From: Deltaproteobacteria bacterium
Lineage (GTDB): Bacteria; Desulfobacterota; DSM-4660; Desulfatiglandales; HGW-15
Assembly (NCBI GenBank): GCA_019308985.1
Contig: JAFDHB010000138.1
Coordinates: 1 to 9,426, forward strand
Direction of reading: 5' to 3'
DNA length: 9,426 bases
Below the pieces are notes generated by a model that was given only the letters and a program-made list of their open reading frames with translations, was not told the origin of the DNA and searched no databases. Below are positions 6,652-9,426 of this stretch, one piece after another. The translations under genes and the position numbers were made by a program. The number at the start of each line of letters is the position of its first letter. Positions within the stretch are counted from its first letter, which is position 1.

Positions 6652-7914
6652 CTAGGATCCATAAGACCTTGTGCCTGTTTCCAGTGAAAGGGTCTCGGGC
6701 ATTCCAACGAGTAGGGGGAGCCTGACGAAGAGGTCGAGTGCTATGATTGTCAGGAACACAAACTGCGGCCCCACATAATCCCAGATGAGACCGCCCATAA
6801 AGATTGCAGTGGCACCAAATATGCCCCTGAAAAATCTCAATGTGCCCATCCATCGCCCCATGTGGTTCTTGGGGACCAGCTCATATCCTATAGCCCCCGA
6901 GGTAACGGCAATGATATGAAAGAACCCTGCCAGGGATCCTGCTGCTATGAGCAGGGCATGGTTGGGAGCCCAAATGAGCATGAGTTGTGAAACCCAAAAG
7001 ATGGGCATGGTAATGTATAGGACCTTTTTTCTTCCTATTCGATCAGCCAACCTCCCCATAATAATGCCGAATACAAGGGGTATGAGCGCCATGCCGGTGA
7101 CCATGGCTCCCAAGACATATTCATCCGCCCCCTTGTATTCTCTTGCCCAGACCTGGGTGAAGGGAAGCACCATTCCGATCGGCAGAGAGTTTATGGAGCT
7201 TATCATTATCCAGCGCTTCAAATAACGTCCCTGCTCAAAGACCTGTGACATGTCTTTCAAGAAGTTCGGCCTATTATTGCTCGGTTCGCCCCACCTTATG
7301 TCCGGAAGGGCCAGGAGGATGAAGAGGAAAGTCAAGAGGGTCCCTGCAAAGGCGACAAAAAACAGGGGCCTTATGCCTTCCACATTGATCCCACCGAAGC
7401 CGGACACCAGCATAGCTCCCAACATAGGGCCCAGCATCCCAAGCAGGCCTGCGGCAAATGTCTCACAGCAACTCATGGCCGTGACCCTGTCTTCGTTCAC
7501 CAGGGAATTTCCGCATATGACCGAACAACTCTGCATACTGGAAGTCATGCCCAGCCAGTAGAACATCATGGCAATAATGATAACCTTCCAGCTATCAGCT
7601 ATGCCGTAAACGAGGTATGAAAGGGCAAGCAGGGCGATGCCTCCCAAGTAAATCTTCTTGACACCCGTGCGGTCCACAAACCACCCGAGGAAAGGTCCCA
7701 GTAAACCGGCAGCAGCCATGCCGACTGCATTTACGAACCCCAGCTCAGTGCCCTCTGCCCCCAGGGCAAAGATATACACAGACAGGTAGGGCACGATCAT
7801 CTGGTAAAAGAGGCGATGGACCGAGGTCCTGGCTACGGTTATTTTCCATTCACGGGGTTGCCGCCTAATGAACGACACGCCGTCAGCTAAGATCTTTGGC
7901 ATGTGGTCACCCAT
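6652..7914 (-). CDS. Major facilitator superfamily (MFS) permease
   Basis: A 420-residue inner-membrane transporter with about twelve hydrophobic helices. The loop between helices 2 and 3 has GWFVDRTGVKK (77-87), and the matching loop between helices 8 and 9 has GRLADRIGRKK (287-297). These are the two copies of MFS motif A and show the usual 6+6 duplication. A long polar linker (about 205-235) separates the halves. The N-terminal tail of about 25 residues is basic. The ATG at 7914 lacks a clear ribosome site; the in-frame ATG at 7902 has GGTGA four bases before it and is a real alternative (416 residues). The wording resembles MFS permeases annotated as multidrug or sugar-type exporters, but nothing here fixes the substrate or the direction. 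The gene converges on kdsC, 98 bases apart, and stands alone on its strand. Confidence 0.92.
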   Translation of the reverse strand: MGDHMPKILADGVSFIRRQPREWKITVARTSVHRLFYQMIVPYLSVYIFALGAEGTELGFVNAVGMAAAGLLGPFLGWFVDRTGVKKIYLGGIALLALSYLVYGIADSWKVIIIAMMFYWLGMTSSMQSCSVICGNSLVNEDRVTAMSCCETFAAGLLGMLGPMLGAMLVSGFGGINVEGIRPLFFVAFAGTLLTFLFILLALPDIRWGEPSNNRPNFLKDMSQVFEQGRYLKRWIMISSINSLPIGMVLPFTQVWAREYKGADEYVLGAMVTGMALIPLVFGIIMGRLADRIGRKKVLYITMPIFWVSQLMLIWAPNHALLIAAGSLAGFFHIIAVTSGAIGYELVPKNHMGRWMGTLRFFRGIFGATAIFMGGLIWDYVGPQFVFLTIIALDLFVRLPLLVGMPETLSLETGTRSYGS

Positions 7915-7944
7915 TCAATTCGCTGCATCAACTGAAACAGCATC

Positions 7945-7972
7945 TCCATAGCACAATTTGTTATTTCCTCAA
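7945..7972 (-). promoter_or_regulatory. Candidate promoter of the MFS permease gene
   Basis: Read on the minus strand, TTGAGG (complement of 7967-7972) and TATGGA (complement of 7945-7950) are 16 bases apart, with TG one base before the -10 box, so it is partly an extended -10 site. It lies about 30 bases before the ATG at 7914. Matches are moderate, so this is tentative. Confidence 0.4.
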
Positions 7973-8029
7973 AACAAAAACATGGCAGGAATCCGGGCGA
8001 ACCGGGTTTAAGTCGCAATCCATTTTCGT

Positions 8030-8190
8030 TTGACTCTAAGAGGTGGACAAGGTACCTTTACCCCGCCCGCAGAAAGCGCGGCTTTGGCCGTGGATGAATG
8101 CGGTTAAGGACGGGATGTCGTACTTCTAAGTCCCGCGGGTTGCGAAGCAATTCGGCGAAACTAAGTGTGCCACGGGCTTGCCCATGGGGC
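8030..8190 (+). mobile_element. Possible decayed IS200/IS605 (tnpB) right-end remnant
   Basis: The segment packs several hairpins into 130 bases: CCGC/GCGG (8067-8070, 8078-8081), CGGGA/TCCCG (8111-8115, 8131-8135), TTGC-GAA-GCAA (8140-8150) and a stronger one, CCACGGGC-TT-GCCCATGG with one mismatch (8170-8187). A subterminal hairpin near the 3' end is what IS200/IS605 right ends carry, and tnpB 3' ends overlap the structured guide (omega) RNA. In the frame starting at 8027 the DNA reads TFTPPAESAALAVDECG, a stop, GRDVVLLSPAGCEAIRRN, a stop. This resembles the variable tails of some TnpB proteins, broken by an in-frame stop. There is no zinc finger, RuvC motif or left end in the gap. The hairpins are seen; the transposon origin is inference. 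Confidence 0.35.
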
Positions 8191-8221
8191 TCCACCCGTC
8201 AAGAAAGGATAGGAAGAGACC

Positions 8222-8995
8222 ATGGACTGGTATATCTATCCCCTGGTAATCGCCACGGGCTTCGGCTGCGGGTTCATAAACACTCTGGCAGGTAGTGGCT
8301 CTTTGATTTCACTGCCTGTACTGATCTTCCTGGGCCTTCCAGCCAACGTGGCAAACGGTACCAACAGGATCGGGATATTGCTTCAAACCATTGTTTCCGC
8401 GAGGAGTTATCAAAAAGGCGGGGTCCTTGACCTGCGCGGCGGGGCGATACTTGCTATCCCTGCAATGGTGGGATCCGTGATCGGGGCCCAGATAGCGGTG
8501 AACCTGGACGAACTCCTGCTCAGAAGGGTCATAGGGGGATTGATAGTCATTTTGCTGGTCTTGATTATCTTGAAACCGGGAAGATGGCTCAAAGGGCAGA
8601 TGGAAGTAATGGAGAAGAGGCCCGGTCCAAAGATCATCGGGATATTTTTCCTTATTGGTCTTTACGGAGGGTTCATACACGCAGGGGTGGGCATTTTTCT
8701 CCTGGCTGGGTTGGTCCTCGGCGTAGGTTACAACCTTGTCAGGGCGAACGCGGTCAAGGTTACCATTGTTTTCTGCTTCACGGTCGTGGCCATCGGCGTG
8801 TTCTTCATCAATGACCAGATTCGTTGGGAGATAGGTGGGCTGCTGGCCATCGGCAATGCCATCGGCGGATGGATCGCGGCCAAGCTGGCATTGAGGCGCG
8901 GAACCAGGTTTGTTCGTTTTGTGCTTATTGCGGTGGCCACGGTGTCTGCAGCCAAGTTGCTGGGTCTCTTTGATCTTGCAGTGAAGTTGTTTTAG
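8222..8995 (+). CDS. TSUP family permease (TauE/SafE type)
   Basis: A 257-residue inner-membrane protein with about eight hydrophobic helices in two homologous halves. The first half opens with GFGCGFINTLAGSGSLISLP (13-32), followed by NVANGTNRIGILLQ (42-55). The second half repeats the theme with GLYGGFIHAGVGIFLLAGL (147-165) and ANAVKVTIVF (175-184). These paired glycine-rich segments are the hallmark of the TauE/SafE family, which moves anions such as sulfite, sulfoacetate or other small organic or sulfur acids across the membrane. Length is normal for the family (about 250-270). The ATG at 8222 has AGGA (8211-8214) 7 bases upstream. It has no partner gene on either side, so the substrate is open; in a sulfur-cycling anaerobe sulfite or an organosulfonate is a reasonable guess, but only that. 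Confidence 0.93.
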   Translation: MDWYIYPLVIATGFGCGFINTLAGSGSLISLPVLIFLGLPANVANGTNRIGILLQTIVSARSYQKGGVLDLRGGAILAIPAMVGSVIGAQIAVNLDELLLRRVIGGLIVILLVLIILKPGRWLKGQMEVMEKRPGPKIIGIFFLIGLYGGFIHAGVGIFLLAGLVLGVGYNLVRANAVKVTIVFCFTVVAIGVFFINDQIRWEIGGLLAIGNAIGGWIAAKLALRRGTRFVRFVLIAVATVSAAKLLGLFDLAVKLF

Positions 8996-9253
8996 GGACA
9001 AGACAGAAGGGATTTTGAGGTCCCCAGGCCCCCGCCGGGAGAAGAACTGGCCCTGCAAACTCTTGACGGGCTGTTGCCCAAATCCTCTTATCTGTTTTAC
9101 CCCGAACAGGGAATATCGGATAGCTCAGTAGCCCCTTGGCTATTGTGCTTTGGGCAGCAGACGCTTGGCCTCCGACCCCGGCTTCCCCTGACTCCACCCA
9201 TGGCGAAATCACCAAAGTGCTTGGGATTGATGAGACCGAGGATCAAGACTGGC

Positions 9254-9279
9254 GGGCAGGTTGACACCCCCTGCCTTTT
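9254..9279 (+). promoter_or_regulatory. Hairpin enclosing the -35 box (possible operator or terminator)
   Basis: GGCAGG (9255-9260) and CCTGCC (9270-9275) pair exactly around a 9-nt loop that contains TTGACA, and four T residues follow (9276-9279). The stem plus T-run looks like a short intrinsic terminator for readthrough from the TSUP gene. The same inverted repeat frames the -35 box of the next promoter, so it could equally be an operator. The sequence alone does not decide. Confidence 0.35.
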
Positions 9280-9289
9280 CAAATAGGAT
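9261..9289 (+). promoter_or_regulatory. Sigma-70-type promoter of the terminal MFS gene
   Basis: A perfect -35 box TTGACA (9261-9266) and a -10 box TAGGAT (9284-9289) are 17 bases apart. Transcription would start near 9296, only about 35 nt before the TTG start codon. It is one of the two best promoter matches in the window. Confidence 0.65.
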
Positions 9290-9330
9290 ACGCCCCTCAA
9301 CGTGATTATTTGTTAAACGGAGGGTTCCCA

Positions 9331-9426
9331 TTGAGCTTAGTAGAAACCAAACCTTCTCGTGGCATCTTCTATGGCTGGTATGTGTTGGGTGCTTCTTTTC
9401 TCATCCTTTTTGTGAGCTCGGGCGCA
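9331..9426 (+). CDS. MFS permease, N-terminal part (cut by the window end)
   Basis: The first 32 codons of a transporter that continues past the window. The start is a TTG at 9331, chosen because GGAGGG (9319-9324) lies 6 bases before it; there is no earlier in-frame ATG with a ribosome site. The protein begins with a short polar tail and then GIFYGWYVLGASFLILFVSS (11-30). The FYGWYVL-A-SF pattern at the start of helix 1 is typical of MFS permeases of the oxalate/formate antiporter and monocarboxylate type. The substrate cannot be judged from this fragment. A well-formed promoter sits directly upstream, so it is probably the first gene of its own transcript. Confidence 0.85.
   Translation, partial: MSLVETKPSRGIFYGWYVLGASFLILFVSSGA

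Larger units (their letters stand above)
7915..8221. other. Intergenic region between the divergent MFS and TSUP genes
   Basis: 307 bases. The left part is AT-rich and holds the candidate promoter of the MFS gene. The right part (about 8030-8190) is GC-rich, full of small hairpins and may be the scar of a transposon end (separate entry). A TTGACT box at 8030-8035 with TACCTT 17 bases on (8053-8058) could be a weak promoter for the TSUP gene. AGGAAGAG (8211-8218) just before the TSUP ATG is its ribosome site. Confidence 0.6.
8996..9330. other. Intergenic region between the TSUP gene and the last MFS gene
   Basis: 335 bases without a supported gene. It holds small hairpins, GGGC-TGTT-GCCC (9068-9079), CTGTT/AACAG (9092-9096, 9105-9109) and AGTAGCC-CCTT-GGCTATT (9127-9144, one G-T pair), none with a clear T-tract. 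The string ATAGCTCAGTAG near 9119 recalls a tRNA D-arm, but no tRNA can be folded around it. The right end carries the promoter described separately. Confidence 0.65.

Noticed and set aside
8309..9058. A 249-codon open frame on the minus strand
   Set aside because: It is antisense to the TSUP permease and its translation is polar and low in complexity, as expected for the complement of membrane-protein codons.
9113..9190. tRNA-like string ATAGCTCAGTAG
   Set aside because: No acceptor stem, anticodon arm or T-arm can be placed around it; a chance match to a D-arm.

Overview
The window looks like a transport-rich stretch of the chromosome of a Gram-negative anaerobe, most likely a deltaproteobacterium (Desulfobacterota) or a close relative. 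This is inferred from gene content: a TAXI-type TRAP operon with DUF1850, a DUF1638 protein, a Kdo-8-phosphate phosphatase (which implies LPS), an outer-membrane-type lipoprotein, and moderately GC-rich DNA. No marker gene in the window fixes the lineage.

Layout. (1) 2-325, +: the 3' end of an oligopeptide/dipeptide ABC transporter ATPase of OppF/DppF type. (2) 409-4637, +: a promoter with near-consensus spacing, a ~150-nt leader holding several small hairpins, then four genes: a small lipoprotein, a TAXI-family TRAP solute receptor, a DUF1850 membrane-anchored protein and a fused TRAP permease with a C-terminal extension. The last two overlap by one base (TGATG). (3) 4830-5495, -: a stand-alone DUF1638 protein, convergent with the TRAP operon. 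(4) 5496-6007: a long intergenic region with a 10-bp inverted repeat around an 83-nt core and an extended -10 promoter. (5) 6008-6553, +: a KdsC-type HAD phosphatase. (6) 6652-7914, -: a 12-helix MFS permease, convergent with kdsC. (7) 7915-8221: an intergenic region with a hairpin-rich segment that may be the scar of an IS200/IS605 (tnpB) right end. (8) 8222-8995, +: a TauE/SafE (TSUP) anion permease. (9) 8996-9330: an intergenic region ending in a consensus-like promoter whose -35 box lies in a hairpin loop. (10) 9331-9426, +: the first 32 codons of a second MFS permease, starting at TTG and cut by the window edge.

How the genes work together. The core is the TAXI-TRAP system. The secreted receptor binds a small, probably carboxylate-type ligand and hands it to the fused permease, which imports it with an ion gradient. 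DUF1850 is a recurrent partner of unknown role. The lipoprotein shares the transcript and could be an extra envelope component. Around it lie four other transporters of different classes (ABC, two MFS, TSUP). They seem to be independent units, since each intact one has its own upstream gap and at least one candidate promoter. I see no rRNA, tRNA, CRISPR array, intact mobile element or defence system. The least explained parts are the structured leader of the TRAP operon, the orphan DUF1638 gene and the two structured intergenic segments.
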